Source of the DNA: Pseudactinotalea suaedae
GTDB lineage: Bacteria > Actinomycetota > Actinomycetes > Actinomycetales > Beutenbergiaceae
NCBI RefSeq assembly: GCF_009733815.1
Contig: NZ_WNXY01000005.1
Coordinates: forward strand, 143,393-207,392
Direction of reading: 5' to 3'
Length of the DNA stretch: 64,000 bases
Made by a program: the position numbers and the translations under genes. Shown here in pieces: positions 26,875 through 35,321 of the stretch (within the stretch, counting starts at the first letter, position 1; each line of letters starts with the position of its first letter). Under the pieces are notes generated by a model. That model worked only from the letters and a program-made list of their open reading frames with translations. It was not told the DNA's origin and searched no databases.

Positions 26875-26920
26875 TTCTTGCGGCGTCATATAGCGGATGC
26901 CGCGCGAAAGGACAATCACC

Positions 26921-27925
26921 GTGCTCATCGCACAGCGCCCCACCCTGACCGAGGAGTCGGTCGACGAGTTCCGCTCGCGGTTCATCATCGAGCCGCTCGA
27001 GCCCGGCTTCGGATACACCCTCGGCAACTCCCTGCGCCGGACCCTGCTGTCCTCGATCCCCGGTGCGGCTGTCACCTCGATCCGCATCGACAGCGTCCTG
27101 CACGAGTTCTCGACGATCTCCGGAGTCAAGGAGGACGTCACCGAGCTGATCCTCAACATCAAGAACATCGTCGTCTCCTCGGAGAACGACGAGCCGGTCG
27201 TCATGTACCTGCGCAAGGCCGGTCCGGGCACCGTGACCGCGGGTGACATCACCCCGCCGGCCGGCGTCGAGATCCACAACCCGGATCTGCACATCGCGAC
27301 GATCAACGGCAAGGGCAAGCTCGAGATCGAGCTGACCGTCGAGCGTGGCCGTGGCTACGTGTCCGCCGCGCAGAACAAGTCCTCGGACGCCGAGATCGGC
27401 CGCATCCCGATCGACTCGATCTACTCGCCGGTCCTCAAGGTCACCTACAAGGTCGAGGCCACCCGCGTCGAGCAGCGCACCGACTTCGACAGGCTGATCG
27501 TCGACGTCGAGACCAAGAAGTCGATCAGCCCCCGCGACTCGCTCGCCTCGGCCGGCAAGACGCTGGTGGAGCTGTTCGGTCTCGCCCGTGAGCTCAACTC
27601 CGAGGCCGAGGGCATCGAGATCGGCCCCTCGCCGACCGACGCCGCGCTCGCCGAGGACCTGGCGATGCCGATCGAGCAGCTCGACCTGACGATCCGCTCC
27701 TACAACTGCCTCAAGCGCGAGGGCATCCACACCGTGGGTGAGCTCGTGGCCCGCAGCGAGGCCGACCTGCTCGACATCCGCAACTTCGGTGCGAAGTCGA
27801 TCACGGAGGTCAAGGAGAAGCTGGTGGGGCTCGGCCTGTCGCTCAAGGACAGCCCGGCCGACTTCGACCCGTCGCTCGTCGTGGGTGCCTACGACGACGG
27901 CGACGACTACGACGACTACAACTGA
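26921..27925 (+). CDS. rpoA: DNA-directed RNA polymerase subunit alpha
   Basis: The 334-residue product begins at GTG 26921 ([21 protein letters not shown]), with AAAGGA nine bases upstream. The in-frame ATG at 26897 overlaps that ribosome binding site and is rejected. The N-terminal dimerisation domain (about 1-230) contains [21 protein letters not shown] linker leads to the C-terminal domain (about 250-312), with helix-hairpin motifs [17 protein letters not shown] and [19 protein letters not shown] that contact UP elements and activators. The acidic Asp/Tyr tail ([11 protein letters not shown]) is a common actinobacterial feature. Confidence 0.97.
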   Translation: MLIAQRPTLTEESVDEFRSRFIIEPLEPGFGYTLGNSLRRTLLSSIPGAAVTSIRIDSVLHEFSTISGVKEDVTELILNIKNIVVSSENDEPVVMYLRKAGPGTVTAGDITPPAGVEIHNPDLHIATINGKGKLEIELTVERGRGYVSAAQNKSSDAEIGRIPIDSIYSPVLKVTYKVEATRVEQRTDFDRLIVDVETKKSISPRDSLASAGKTLVELFGLARELNSEAEGIEIGPSPTDAALAEDLAMPIEQLDLTIRSYNCLKREGIHTVGELVARSEADLLDIRNFGAKSITEVKEKLVGLGLSLKDSPADFDPSLVVGAYDDGDDYDDYN

Positions 27926-27958
27926 CGCTCGCTGCGCAGCTGACGAACTGGAGCAACC

Positions 27959-28672
27959 ATGCCTACCCCCACCAAGGGTCCCCGCCTCGGCGGCGGCCCG
28001 GCCCACGAGCGGCTGATCCTCGGGAACCTCGCGCAGGCTCTCTTCGAGCACGGCAGCATCAAGACGACCGAGGCCAAGGCCAAGCGCCTGCGCCCGCTCG
28101 CTGAGCGTCTGATCACCAAGGCCAAGCGCGGCGACCTGTCCGCGCGCCGCCAGGTGCTCGCCGTGATCTCCCGCAAGGACGTCGTGCACACGCTGTTCGC
28201 CGAGATCGCCCCGGCGATGGCGGAGCGTCCGGGTGGCTACACCCGCATCACCAAGGTCGGTCCGCGCAAGGGCGACAACGCCCCCATGGCGGTCATCGAG
28301 CTCGTGACCGAGACGTACAGCCCCAAGCAGGCGACCGTCAAGGAGGCCGAGGCTGCCGCCAAGCGTGCCGCCAAGGACGAGCCGGCGGACGCCGTCGTCG
28401 AGGACGAGGTCGTCGAGGACGAGACCGTCGAGGACGACGCCCCCGCGGAGCTCGCGGGCGCGGTGCGTACCGACGAGGCCGGTGCCGACGCACCCGACGA
28501 CGAGCACCAGATCAAGGGCAACGAGGACTCGATGAAGTACCACGTGCCCGGCTCGCAGTGGTATGACGCCACGCAGGCCGAGGTCTGGTTCGCGACCGCC
28601 GAGGACGCCGAGGCCGCGGGCTTCGAGCCCGCCGGTGGCGCAGACGCGCAGGAGGTGTCCGAGGAGGACTGA
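27959..28672 (+). CDS. rplQ: 50S ribosomal protein L17 with long C-terminal extension
   Basis: The first ~118 residues are a normal L17 ([20 protein letters not shown], with [20 protein letters not shown]). The 237-residue protein is about twice the usual bacterial length. An acidic, Glu/Asp/Ala-rich stretch (about 120-184) leads to a distinct module at about 185-222: [29 protein letters not shown] and AEAAGF. This Y-H-x-P ... T-x-A-E-x-W-F ... A-x-x-A-G-F pattern resembles the small sunset-type domain seen at the ends of other actinobacterial proteins (recalled family knowledge). The module is presumably exposed on the ribosome surface near the exit tunnel; its role is unknown. Confidence 0.95.
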   Translation: MPTPTKGPRLGGGPAHERLILGNLAQALFEHGSIKTTEAKAKRLRPLAERLITKAKRGDLSARRQVLAVISRKDVVHTLFAEIAPAMAERPGGYTRITKVGPRKGDNAPMAVIELVTETYSPKQATVKEAEAAAKRAAKDEPADAVVEDEVVEDETVEDDAPAELAGAVRTDEAGADAPDDEHQIKGNEDSMKYHVPGSQWYDATQAEVWFATAEDAEAAGFEPAGGADAQEVSEED

Positions 28673-28718
28673 GTCCACCTCGGCCGAGGCCGTGACACAC
28701 CAACGTCACGATCTCGTC

Positions 28719-28759
28719 GACGGGCCCGCCGCGGGGTAACCCCCTGCGGCGGGCCCGTC
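28719..28759 (+). terminator. Strong terminator hairpin after rplQ
   Basis: GACGGGCCCGCCGC (28719-28732) pairs with GCGGCGGGCCCGTC (28746-28759), extended by GGG/CCC pairs around a TAA loop. There is no U-tract, as often in this GC range. It closes the ribosomal operon. Confidence 0.75.
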
Positions 28760-28794
28760 GCTGTCTACGCTCCTCGTCCGTAGCATGGCGACCC

Positions 28795-29514
28795 ATGGCG
28801 TCGGTCGTGCTGGTTCACGGGATCAGGACGTCGAGCACGATGTGGCGGGTGCAGTCGCGTGCGCTCACCGCTGCGGGGGTCGAGCACGTCGCCGTGGATC
28901 TGCCGGGCCACGGGCGGCGCGAGGGCGAGCCGTTCACGCTGGCCGGTTGCCGCGAGGTCCTGGACGCCGCCGTCGGGTCGCTGCGGCCGCCCCACGTCGT
29001 CGTCGGGTTCTCGCTGGGCTCCTACGTCGCGATCGACTGGGCCGGCACGACGGCGGAGCCGCCGTCGGCCCTGGTGCTCGCCTCGGCGGGCACGCGGCCT
29101 CGAGGGGTGGGCCTCGCCGGCTACCTCGCGGTCGCGCGGGCGATCGGTCGCCTCCCGGACCGTGGCCTGGGACTGCACACCTTCCTCGCCCGGCGCGTGC
29201 TCGACGGCGAGACGGTCGCCGATCTGATGGCCGGCGGTGTGGCCCTCGACGCGATGGTGCCCACCCTGCGGGCGGTCGGAGGCCTGGACGTCCTCGAGAC
29301 GCTGGCGCGGCTCGAGACGCCGATCTGGTTCGTCAACGGGACGCTGGACCACTTCCGCGCCGAGGAGCGGCTGCTGCTGCGGGCCGCGCGCCACGCCACG
29401 CTGCAGCTGATCCCGCGCGCCGGGCACCTGGTCGCGCTCGACCAGCCGGAGGCGTTCAACGACGTGCTGATGGACGTCATCGAGCACGTCGACCTGCGCC
29501 CGGCCGGGCCGTGA
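28795..29514 (+). CDS. Alpha/beta-fold hydrolase
   Basis: The 239-residue product has the oxyanion segment VLVHGIR near the N-terminus, the nucleophile elbow GFSLGS (GxSxG), an acid Asp in VNGTLDHF and a late His in PRAGHLVALDQP. It is therefore a complete Ser-Asp-His hydrolase of the esterase/lactonase type. There is no signal peptide, so it is cytoplasmic. The substrate is unknown. No Shine-Dalgarno is visible, and TAGCAT lies 8 nt before the ATG, so a leaderless transcript is possible. It is convergent with the ROK kinase gene (3-bp gap). Confidence 0.85.
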   Translation: MASVVLVHGIRTSSTMWRVQSRALTAAGVEHVAVDLPGHGRREGEPFTLAGCREVLDAAVGSLRPPHVVVGFSLGSYVAIDWAGTTAEPPSALVLASAGTRPRGVGLAGYLAVARAIGRLPDRGLGLHTFLARRVLDGETVADLMAGGVALDAMVPTLRAVGGLDVLETLARLETPIWFVNGTLDHFRAEERLLLRAARHATLQLIPRAGHLVALDQPEAFNDVLMDVIEHVDLRPAGP

Positions 29515-29517
29515 GGC

Positions 29518-30291
29518 TCAGCCGGCCTGCCCCGGCAGCGACCAGACCCGCACGCCGCCGACGATCCCTGCCGAGTTCGGGACGATGACGACGTCGTCGC
29601 CCAGCTTGTCCAGCACGGTCCCCACGATCCTGCGGGAGTTGCCGCCACCCACGTACAGCCGGTCCCACAGGTACATCGGGCGCATCATGTCGATCACGCG
29701 ACGCACCCGGCGCGACCACATGGCGTCGCCGAGGCGCAACCGCTCGTGCTCGCCGATGTACTCGTCGTACGTCAGGCCCCAGCGCACCGGGCCCTGGCTG
29801 AGCTCGACGTGGGGAGCCAGGCGGCCGCCGTCGTACAGGGCGTTGCCCAGCCCTGTGCCGAAGGTGAGCATCAGCTCCAGACCCGTCCCGGCGATGACCC
29901 CGGCGCCGTGCACCTCGGCGTCGTTGAGCACGCGAGCGGGCAGGCGCATCCGGTGCTCGAGCGCGCGGCGCATGTCGAACCCCGCCCAGGCGTCGACGAG
30001 CTCGGGCAGCACCCGGGTGCGCGGACCCGAGCGGGTCACGTAGTGCGGCGTCGCGACCACGACGCCGTGCCGGATCATCCCCGGCATGCCCACGGTGAGA
30101 CGGCCGGACTCGGGCAGCTGACCGGCGAGGTCGGCGATCACCTCGACCAGCCGGTCCGGGGGGAGCGGGTACGGGGTCACGGTCCGGACCGGCTGCGCCA
30201 GCATGGTGCCGGCGGCGTCCAGCACCGACGCCTTGATCCCGCCGCCACCGCAGTCGACGGCGAGGGTGGGAGGTGCGGAGGTCTCGGTCAC
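29518..30291 (-). CDS. ROK family sugar kinase, polyphosphate-glucokinase-like
   Basis: The 257-residue product starts at GTG 30291 (MTETSAPPTLAVDCGGGGI). It contains the phosphate-1 loop DCGGGGIK, VLNDAEVHGAG with the catalytic Asp, the adenosine-loop-like TFGTGLGNALYDGG and LYVGGGNSRRI. It lacks the Cys-rich zinc site of ROK repressors and any DNA-binding domain, so it should be an enzyme. The fold and gaps resemble actinobacterial polyphosphate/ATP glucokinases, but the ELG-x-H equivalent reads VELSQGPVRW, so specificity is uncertain. A TACGCT hexamer exactly 6 nt upstream of the GTG, and no Shine-Dalgarno, suggest a leaderless mRNA divergent from truA. An upstream extension to 30834 is truA antisense. 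Confidence 0.78.
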   Translation of the reverse strand: MTETSAPPTLAVDCGGGGIKASVLDAAGTMLAQPVRTVTPYPLPPDRLVEVIADLAGQLPESGRLTVGMPGMIRHGVVVATPHYVTRSGPRTRVLPELVDAWAGFDMRRALEHRMRLPARVLNDAEVHGAGVIAGTGLELMLTFGTGLGNALYDGGRLAPHVELSQGPVRWGLTYDEYIGEHERLRLGDAMWSRRVRRVIDMMRPMYLWDRLYVGGGNSRRIVGTVLDKLGDDVVIVPNSAGIVGGVRVWSLPGQAG

Positions 30292-30297
30292 CGGCTC

Positions 30298-30303
30298 AGC
30301 GTA
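30298..30303 (-). promoter_or_regulatory. Predicted -10 of leaderless ROK kinase transcript
   Basis: On the minus strand TACGCT is followed by 6 nt (gagccg) and then the GTG start codon. No ribosome binding site is present. Confidence 0.5.
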
Positions 30304-30335
30304 GGCGCCGGGCTCGTGGGCCCCGCGCCGAGCAA

Positions 30336-30341
30336 TACCCT
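30336..30341 (+). promoter_or_regulatory. Predicted -10 of leaderless truA transcript
   Basis: TACCCT is followed by 6 nt (ggccgg) and then the GTG of truA. With the opposing ROK promoter only 32 bp away, the two RNA polymerase footprints would overlap. Confidence 0.5.
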
Positions 30342-30347
30342 GGCCGG

Positions 30348-31199
30348 GTGAGCGAGTCGGTCGTGCGGGTGCGCCTGGATCTTGCCTATGACGGCGCAGG
30401 CTTCGTCGGCTGGGCCGTGCAGCCGGGATTGCGCAGCGTGCAGGGCGAGATCGAGACGGCGCTCGCCACCGTGCTGCGTCTGGACGAGCGGGCGCCGCTG
30501 ACTGTCGCCGGGCGCACCGACAGCGGTGTGCACGCGCGTGGGCAGGTCGCGCACGTGGACGTGCCGACCGCCGCGTTCGAGGCGGCGCCCGGCAGGAGCG
30601 AACGCACACCCGAGGAGGCGCTGGAACGACGCCTGGGCGGCCTGCTGCCGGCCGACATCGTGATCCACCGGGCCAGCCGCGCGCCCGACGGCTTCGACGC
30701 CCGGTTCTCAGCGATCTGGCGCCGGTACAGCTACACGGTCGTCGACCCGGGCGGCCGGCGGGACCCCTGGCAGCGCGGGTCGCAGCTCTGGCACCCGCGG
30801 CCGCTCGACGTGGCCGCGATGGACAGCGCAGCACGACGCCTGGTCGGCGAGCACGACTTCCTCGCCTACTGCAAGCCGCGCGAGGGTGCGACGACGATCC
30901 GCACGCTGCTCGACTTCGGCTGGCGCCGGCTGGACCGGACCGTGCAGGCCGAGGTCCGTGCCGACGCGTTCTGCCACTCGATGGTGCGGTCGCTGGTCGG
31001 AGCGTGCCTCGCCGTGGGGGAGGGGCGGTGGCAGGTCGACCGCCCCGAGGAGCTGCTGGCGCGGGCGCAGCGTGACAGCACCGTCACCGTGGTGCCGCCG
31101 CACGGGCTCGTGCTCGAGGAGGTCGCCTACCCGCCCGCGGACCGGCTCGCCGACCGGGCCACCGTCGCCCGGTCGATGCGCGCACCCACGGTCAGGTGA
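30348..31199 (+). CDS. truA: tRNA pseudouridine(38-40) synthase
   Basis: The 283-residue product has the nucleophilic D58 in AGRTDSGVHARGQVAH. Other TruA blocks are LDLAYDGAGFVGWAVQ, FDARFSAIWRRYSY, LVGEHDFLAYCKP and CHSMVRSLVGACLAVG. It isomerises U38-U40 of tRNA anticodon arms. GTG 30348 is the start because the fold begins at once and upstream in-frame codons are Arg-rich shadow. It lies between the rplQ and rplM operons, a common actinobacterial location. The stop region overlaps the convergent DUF5709 gene by 8 bp. Confidence 0.95.
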   Translation: MSESVVRVRLDLAYDGAGFVGWAVQPGLRSVQGEIETALATVLRLDERAPLTVAGRTDSGVHARGQVAHVDVPTAAFEAAPGRSERTPEEALERRLGGLLPADIVIHRASRAPDGFDARFSAIWRRYSYTVVDPGGRRDPWQRGSQLWHPRPLDVAAMDSAARRLVGEHDFLAYCKPREGATTIRTLLDFGWRRLDRTVQAEVRADAFCHSMVRSLVGACLAVGEGRWQVDRPEELLARAQRDSTVTVVPPHGLVLEEVAYPPADRLADRATVARSMRAPTVR

Positions 31200-31650
31200 G
31201 GTCGACGTCCGGCTCAGGCTCGGTGAAGACGTCGACGGACTCCTGGTCGTCGCTCTCGCGCAGCTCGGGCTGCAGGTGGACGGCGGCCTCCTCGGCGCTC
31301 GCTGCGCCGCCGGCGAAGCCCGCGTCGGTCGCGATGGCGTCGGTGCCGCGGCCCGCGTCGTCGATGTCCTCCAGCCGGCCCGCGCGGTCGACCTCGCGCT
31401 CGCCGGCGGCCTGACCCGGCTCCGACTCCCAGACCTCGGGCTCCTCGGCCCGCAGCTGCTGCGCGGTCTCGTCCTCCGGCTCCAGCCCGCCCATCTGGGC
31501 GATCGGGTCCCGGTCGGGAGGCGAGTACCCCTCGTCCAGCCCGTCGTCGAGACCGCGGTCGAGCAGGGTGTCCTCCTGCGGGAGCTGGTTGTGGTCTCCC
31601 TCCGATCCCATCGAGGGGTCGTGCGAGGTCGCAGGTGTGTTCTCACTCAT
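31192..31650 (-). CDS. Acidic DUF5709-type protein of unknown function
   Basis: The 152-residue, highly acidic soluble protein starts MSENTPATSHDPSMGSEGDH. The conserved LPQEDTLLDRGLDDGLDEGY segment followed by SPPDRDP matches my recollection of DUF5709, a family confined to actinobacteria. No catalytic motif, membrane segment or metal site is visible, and the composition suggests largely disordered protein. The start at 31650 is chosen because the frame further upstream to 31830 is non-acidic and unlike the rest. It is convergent with truA (8-bp overlap). Function unknown. Confidence 0.75.
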   Translation of the reverse strand: MSENTPATSHDPSMGSEGDHNQLPQEDTLLDRGLDDGLDEGYSPPDRDPIAQMGGLEPEDETAQQLRAEEPEVWESEPGQAAGEREVDRAGRLEDIDDAGRGTDAIATDAGFAGGAASAEEAAVHLQPELRESDDQESVDVFTEPEPDVDLT

Positions 31651-31744
31651 GCGACCAGTCTGCCGCACGGTGCTCGCGGTGGCGCCGGCAACGCCTGCCG
31701 AAAGCGGCGCGAGGGACCGTGCGCGAGCCCACATCAGGCTCGCT

Positions 31745-31773
31745 TTGACCGTAGTCCCGGCGGCAGGTACTGT
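31745..31773 (+). promoter_or_regulatory. Predicted promoter of rplM-rpsI
   Basis: TTGACC (31745-31750, 5 of 6) and TACTGT (31768-31773) are separated by 17 bp. It is the best consensus promoter on the plus strand of the window. Confidence 0.7.
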
Positions 31774-31890
31774 GGGACGTCGTTGTGCGTGCACATGGTG
31801 CATGCGGTGATCTAGCTCGAGTTCCCACACCGCTGCGTCCGTGTCCGCCCGCGAAAGACCACAGCTCCTTCCCCGGTCCGCGTGCGTCCG

Positions 31891-31917
31891 CTCACGATCA
31901 CCTTCTCGGTACGTGAG
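31891..31917 (+). promoter_or_regulatory. Leader hairpin with GTACGTGAG element before rplM
   Basis: CTCACG (31891-31896) pairs with CGTGAG (31912-31917). GTACGTGAG (31909-31917) is the same 9-mer seen in the infA leader. Confidence 0.3.
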
Positions 31918-31974
31918 TCCGGCGCGGGTGAGACCGGATGAGGGGAACTACATCAGATCGAAGGTTCACGACCC

Positions 31975-32418
31975 GTGCGTACGTTCACCCCCAAGGCCAG
32001 CGAGGCCGAGCGCCAGTGGTACGTCATCGACGCTACCGACGTCGTCCTCGGGCGTCTGGCGACCCAGGCAGCCACCCTGCTGCGTGGCAAGCACAAGCCG
32101 ACCTTCGCACCGCATGTCGACGGCGGTGATTTCGTCATCATCATCAACGCCGACAAGGTCGCCCTGACCGGCAGCAAGCGCGATGACAAGATCGCCTACA
32201 GCCACTCCGGCTACCCGGGCGGCCTCAAGGCGACGAGCTATGCCCAGCTGCTGGCGACCCGCCCCGACCGCGTCGTCGAGAAGGCGATCCGCGGCATGCT
32301 CCCCAAGACGACCCTCGGGCGCGCTCAGCTGCGCAAGCTCAAGGTGTACACCGGCGCCGAGCACCCGCACAGCGCGCAGCAGCCCCAGACGTTCGAGATC
32401 ACCCAGGTCGCGCAGTAA
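31975..32418 (+). CDS. rplM: 50S ribosomal protein L13
   Basis: The 147-residue product begins [20 protein letters not shown] and contains the L13 blocks [33 protein letters not shown] and [17 protein letters not shown]13 is an early assembly protein of the 50S subunit. It starts at GTG with AAGG about ten bases upstream and is followed by rpsI 26 bp later, the universal L13-S9 pair. Length is normal. Confidence 0.98.
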   Translation: MRTFTPKASEAERQWYVIDATDVVLGRLATQAATLLRGKHKPTFAPHVDGGDFVIIINADKVALTGSKRDDKIAYSHSGYPGGLKATSYAQLLATRPDRVVEKAIRGMLPKTTLGRAQLRKLKVYTGAEHPHSAQQPQTFEITQVAQ

Positions 32419-32444
32419 GCGTGCCTGACACCAAGGAGTCCACC

Positions 32445-32939
32445 GTGGCGCAGACCACCATCGACACGACCACCGAGTCCGCCGAGGGCAGCGAGCTGAC
32501 CTCCTACACCTCGGAGTCCGCCGCACCCGAGGGCCGCGGCACCTCGCTCACCGCCCCCGGCGCCGCTCTCGGCCGCCGCAAGGAGGCCGTGGCGCGTGTG
32601 CGTCTCGTGCCCGGGACGGGCGAGTTCAAGGTCAACGGGCGTCCGCTCGAGACCTACTTCCCGAACAAGCTGCACCAGCAGCTCGTGAACGCGCCGTTCA
32701 CGGTGCTCGAGCTGCAGGGTCGCTTCGACGTGATCGCGCGCATCAACGGTGGCGGCACCTCCGGCCAGGCCGGTGCGCTGCGTCTGGCGATCGCTCGCGC
32801 GCTCAACGTGATCGACACCGACAGCAACCGCGCCACGCTCAAGAAGGCCGGCTTCCTCACCCGTGACGCTCGCGTCACCGAGCGCAAGAAGGCCGGGCTC
32901 AAGAAGGCCCGCAAGGCTCCCCAGTACTCCAAGCGCTGA
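32445..32939 (+). CDS. rpsI: 30S ribosomal protein S9 with acidic N-terminal extension
   Basis: The 164-residue product has the S9 core from about residue 43: [38 protein letters not shown] and the basic tail [12 protein letters not shown] that reaches the P-site tRNA. The first ~40 residues form an acidic Ser/Thr/Glu extension of the kind seen in other actinobacteria. GTG 32445 is preferred because AAGGAG lies six bases upstream. The GTG at 32421 in the same frame precedes that binding site and would be mis-set. Confidence 0.96.
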   Translation: MAQTTIDTTTESAEGSELTSYTSESAAPEGRGTSLTAPGAALGRRKEAVARVRLVPGTGEFKVNGRPLETYFPNKLHQQLVNAPFTVLELQGRFDVIARINGGGTSGQAGALRLAIARALNVIDTDSNRATLKKAGFLTRDARVTERKKAGLKKARKAPQYSKR

Positions 32940-32944
32940 TCGGC

Positions 32945-32969
32945 GCGGGGTCGGCTCTGCCGACCCCGC
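32945..32969 (+). terminator. Terminator hairpin after rpsI
   Basis: GCGGGGTCGGC (32945-32955) and GCCGACCCCGC (32959-32969) form a perfect 11-bp stem with a TCT loop. There is no U-tract. Confidence 0.75.
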
Positions 32970-33051
32970 CATCCAGCGCCCGCCGAGGCCCTGGCGCTAC
33001 CATGCGCCGGGGCCTTTGCTCTGTCTGCGTCGATGACGTCGAAAGGTGGCC

Positions 33052-34404
33052 ATGAGTCGACTGTTCGGGACCGATGGTGTCCGAGGCCTCGCCAACCGGG
33101 AGATCACCGCTGATCTCTCCCTCGCACTCGGGTCCGCCGCCGCGCGCGTGCTGGCCCAGCAGGGAAGCTTCGAGGGCCACCGGCCGCGCGCGATCGTCGG
33201 CCGAGATCCCCGGGTCTCCGGCCAGTTCCTCGCGGCCGCGATGGTGGCCGGCCTCGCCGCCGCCGGCGTCGACACCGAGGACCTGGGCGTGCTGCCCACC
33301 CCGGCGGTCGCCTACCTCACCGGCGCCGAGAACGCCGACCTGGCCGTGATGATCTCCGCGTCGCACAACCCGATGCAGGACAACGGCATCAAGTTCTTCG
33401 CCCGCGGCGGCCACAAGCTGGACGACGCCGTCGAGGACGCGATCGAGGTCGCGCTCGCCCAGGACTGGGAGCGCCCCACCCACGGTGGCGTGGGCCGCAT
33501 CACCACCAACCGGGGCTCCTCGGGCGAGCGCTACGTCGAGCACCTGCTCGGCACGCTCAAGCACGACCTCACGGGCCTGCGCATCGCCGTCGACTGCGCC
33601 AACGGTGCGGCGAGCGAGGTCGGCCCGGTCGCGCTGCGCGAGGCGGGCGCCGACGTCGTCGTCATCAACGCCTCACCGGACGGCCGCAACATCAACGAGA
33701 AGTGCGGCTCCACCCACCCCGAGCAGCTCCAGGCCGTCACGGTGGCCTCCGAGGCGCACCTCGGTGTCGCGTTCGACGGTGACGCCGACCGGTGCCTCGC
33801 GGTCGACAGCACCGGCGCCCTCGTGGACGGCGACCAGATCATGGGCGTCCTGGCCACCGCGCTCAAGGAGCGCGGCGACCTGGCGGGCGACACCCTGGTC
33901 GTCACCGTGATGAGCAACCTGGGGCTGCTGATCGCCATGCGCGAGGCCGGTATCGCGACCGTGCAGGCCGGCGTCGGCGACCGCTACGTGCTCGAGGCGA
34001 TGCGCGCCGGAGGTTTCAGCCTCGGCGGCGAGCAGTCCGGTCACCTGATCATGGCCGATCACGCCACGACCGGGGACGGCGTGCTCACGGCGCTCCAGCT
34101 CGCCTCACGTGTCGCCCAGACGGGACGGTCCCTGGCCGAGCTGGCCTCCGCCGTCGAGCGGTTGCCGCAGGTGCTGGTCAACGTGCCGGGCGTCGACAAG
34201 GCGCGGGTGGCCTCCGACGAGGTGCTCGGAGCCGCGATCCGCGCCGCCGAAGGGCGTCTCGGCGACACCGGTCGGGTGCTGCTGCGCCCCTCCGGCACCG
34301 AGCCGCTCGTGCGCGTCATGGTGGAGGCCGCCACCGCCGAGCAGGCCCAGCGCGAGGCCGATGAGCTGGCCACCACCGTGGCCGACCGGCTGGCCCTCGT
34401 CTGA
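33052..34404 (+). CDS. glmM: Phosphoglucosamine mutase
   Basis: The 450-residue product has [12 protein letters not shown], the phosphoserine loop ISASHNP with catalytic S104, the metal-binding DGDADR loop (about 243-248), the sugar-specificity GGEQSGH loop and the phosphate-binding [11 protein letters not shown]. It interconverts glucosamine-6- and 1-phosphate for UDP-GlcNAc and peptidoglycan synthesis. ATG 33052 follows GAAAGG by five to six bases, so the earlier GTG at 33046 is unlikely. glmS, the preceding pathway step, lies 3.4 kb downstream in this window. Confidence 0.97.
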   Translation: MSRLFGTDGVRGLANREITADLSLALGSAAARVLAQQGSFEGHRPRAIVGRDPRVSGQFLAAAMVAGLAAAGVDTEDLGVLPTPAVAYLTGAENADLAVMISASHNPMQDNGIKFFARGGHKLDDAVEDAIEVALAQDWERPTHGGVGRITTNRGSSGERYVEHLLGTLKHDLTGLRIAVDCANGAASEVGPVALREAGADVVVINASPDGRNINEKCGSTHPEQLQAVTVASEAHLGVAFDGDADRCLAVDSTGALVDGDQIMGVLATALKERGDLAGDTLVVTVMSNLGLLIAMREAGIATVQAGVGDRYVLEAMRAGGFSLGGEQSGHLIMADHATTGDGVLTALQLASRVAQTGRSLAELASAVERLPQVLVNVPGVDKARVASDEVLGAAIRAAEGRLGDTGRVLLRPSGTEPLVRVMVEAATAEQAQREADELATTVADRLALV

Positions 34405-34450
34405 TCCAGGACGCGGCGGAGGCGCCGTGTCCGCCTGGAGGATGACGTCC

Positions 34451-34468
34451 GGACCGACGAGACGGTCC
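34451..34468 (+). terminator. Small hairpin after glmM
   Basis: GGACCG (34451-34456) and CGGTCC (34463-34468) form a six-pair stem with a 6-nt loop, 46 bases after the glmM stop. This is a weak candidate. Confidence 0.3.
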
Positions 34469-34522
34469 TGACGGGGGAGGCGCCCGGGGGACAACCCCCA
34501 CCATGATCAGGGAATACCAGAT

Positions 34523-34545
34523 GGTGCGATGACATCGGTCGCACC
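34523..34545. promoter_or_regulatory. Inverted repeat upstream of the DedA gene
   Basis: GGTGCGA (34523-34529) and TCGCACC (34539-34545) are perfect arms around 9 nt, 46 bp before the DedA start. It could be an operator or a leader hairpin. Confidence 0.35.
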
Positions 34546-34591
34546 TAGCGTTGCACCTGAACGGGACACAGTGGTGGAGGGACTGGACAAC

Positions 34592-35314
34592 ATGCTCGAG
34601 GGAATCGCCGATGCCGCAGCCTCCGTGGCTGCCTGGATGGCGAGCCTCGGTGACGTTGTCCTCGCCGTCGCAGCCACGCCGTGGAGCCTCGTGCTCATGG
34701 TCGTGTTCACGATCATCGACGGGTTCTTCCCGCCGATCCCGAGCGAGAGCGTGGTCATCACGCTCGCCAGCCTCTCGATGACCGGCGACGGTCCGCCGCT
34801 GTGGGCGATCCTGCCGCTCGCCGCGGTCGGCGCCTTCGTCGGGGACGTGATCGCCTTCATGATCGGCACCAAGGTGCCGCTGCGGGATCTGCGCGTCTTC
34901 CGCGGCAAGCGCGGCGCCCGCACGCTGGCCTGGGCCGAGCGCACGCTGGAGCACCGCGGCGGTGCGTTCATCCTCGCGGCGCGCTACATCCCGATCGGCC
35001 GGGTCGTGGTCAACATGTCGGCAGGCGCCCTCGACTTCCCGCGCCGCCGGTTCATCCTGTTCGCCGGTATCGGCGCCGTGTGCTGGGCGATCTACTCGAC
35101 GCTGCTCGGTGTCGGAGCGGGCGCCGTGCTCCACGACCAGCCGATGCTGGCCGTGGGTGTCGGCATCGTCCTCGGCATCGTGCTGGGCACCGTGATCGAC
35201 ATGGCGATGCGCAAGCTGTTCGGCGCGCCCGCCGAGGCGCCGGCTCCGCCGACGGCACCCGTGGCGGCCGAGGGTTCCGAGGGCGAGCGCGCGTCGATCG
35301 TCGACGCGGCCTGA
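34592..35314 (+). CDS. DedA/VTT-domain family membrane protein
   Basis: The 240-residue protein has about five hydrophobic segments. The DedA signature includes IIDGFFPPIPSESVVITLAS near the N-terminus and the re-entrant/arginine motif LAARYIPIGRVVVNMSAGAL. DedA-family proteins are linked to lipid (undecaprenyl-phosphate or phospholipid) translocation and envelope homeostasis, and the individual substrate is not predictable. ATG 34592 is chosen because GGAGGGA lies nine bases upstream. An in-frame ATG at 34529 would add a polar 21-residue N-terminus. The Pro/Ala tail is probably disordered. Confidence 0.88.
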   Translation: MLEGIADAAASVAAWMASLGDVVLAVAATPWSLVLMVVFTIIDGFFPPIPSESVVITLASLSMTGDGPPLWAILPLAAVGAFVGDVIAFMIGTKVPLRDLRVFRGKRGARTLAWAERTLEHRGGAFILAARYIPIGRVVVNMSAGALDFPRRRFILFAGIGAVCWAIYSTLLGVGAGAVLHDQPMLAVGVGIVLGIVLGTVIDMAMRKLFGAPAEAPAPPTAPVAAEGSEGERASIVDAA

Positions 35315-35321
35315 TCGCCGC

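Larger units (their letters stand above)
31651..31974 (+). promoter_or_regulatory. 324-bp gap: rplM-rpsI promoter and long 5' leader
   Basis: This gap holds no gene. It contains a good sigma-A-type promoter (31745-31773), so the mRNA leader before rplM would be about 195 nt. The leader contains CTCACG/CGTGAG able to pair (31891-31896 with 31912-31917). The length invites an autoregulatory ribosomal-protein leader, but no known motif was recognised. Confidence 0.5.

Noticed and set aside
26897..26920. Upstream ATG start for rpoA
   Set aside because: It spans the AAAGGA binding site that serves GTG 26921, which yields the conserved MLIAQRP start.
31651..31974. tRNA or small gene in the long gap before rplM
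   Set aside because: No cloverleaf, no TTCGAnTC T-loop pattern and no protein-like frame were found. The gap is explained by a promoter and leader.
32421..32444. Upstream GTG start for rpsI
   Set aside because: A perfect AAGGAG lies downstream of it and is correctly spaced for GTG 32445.
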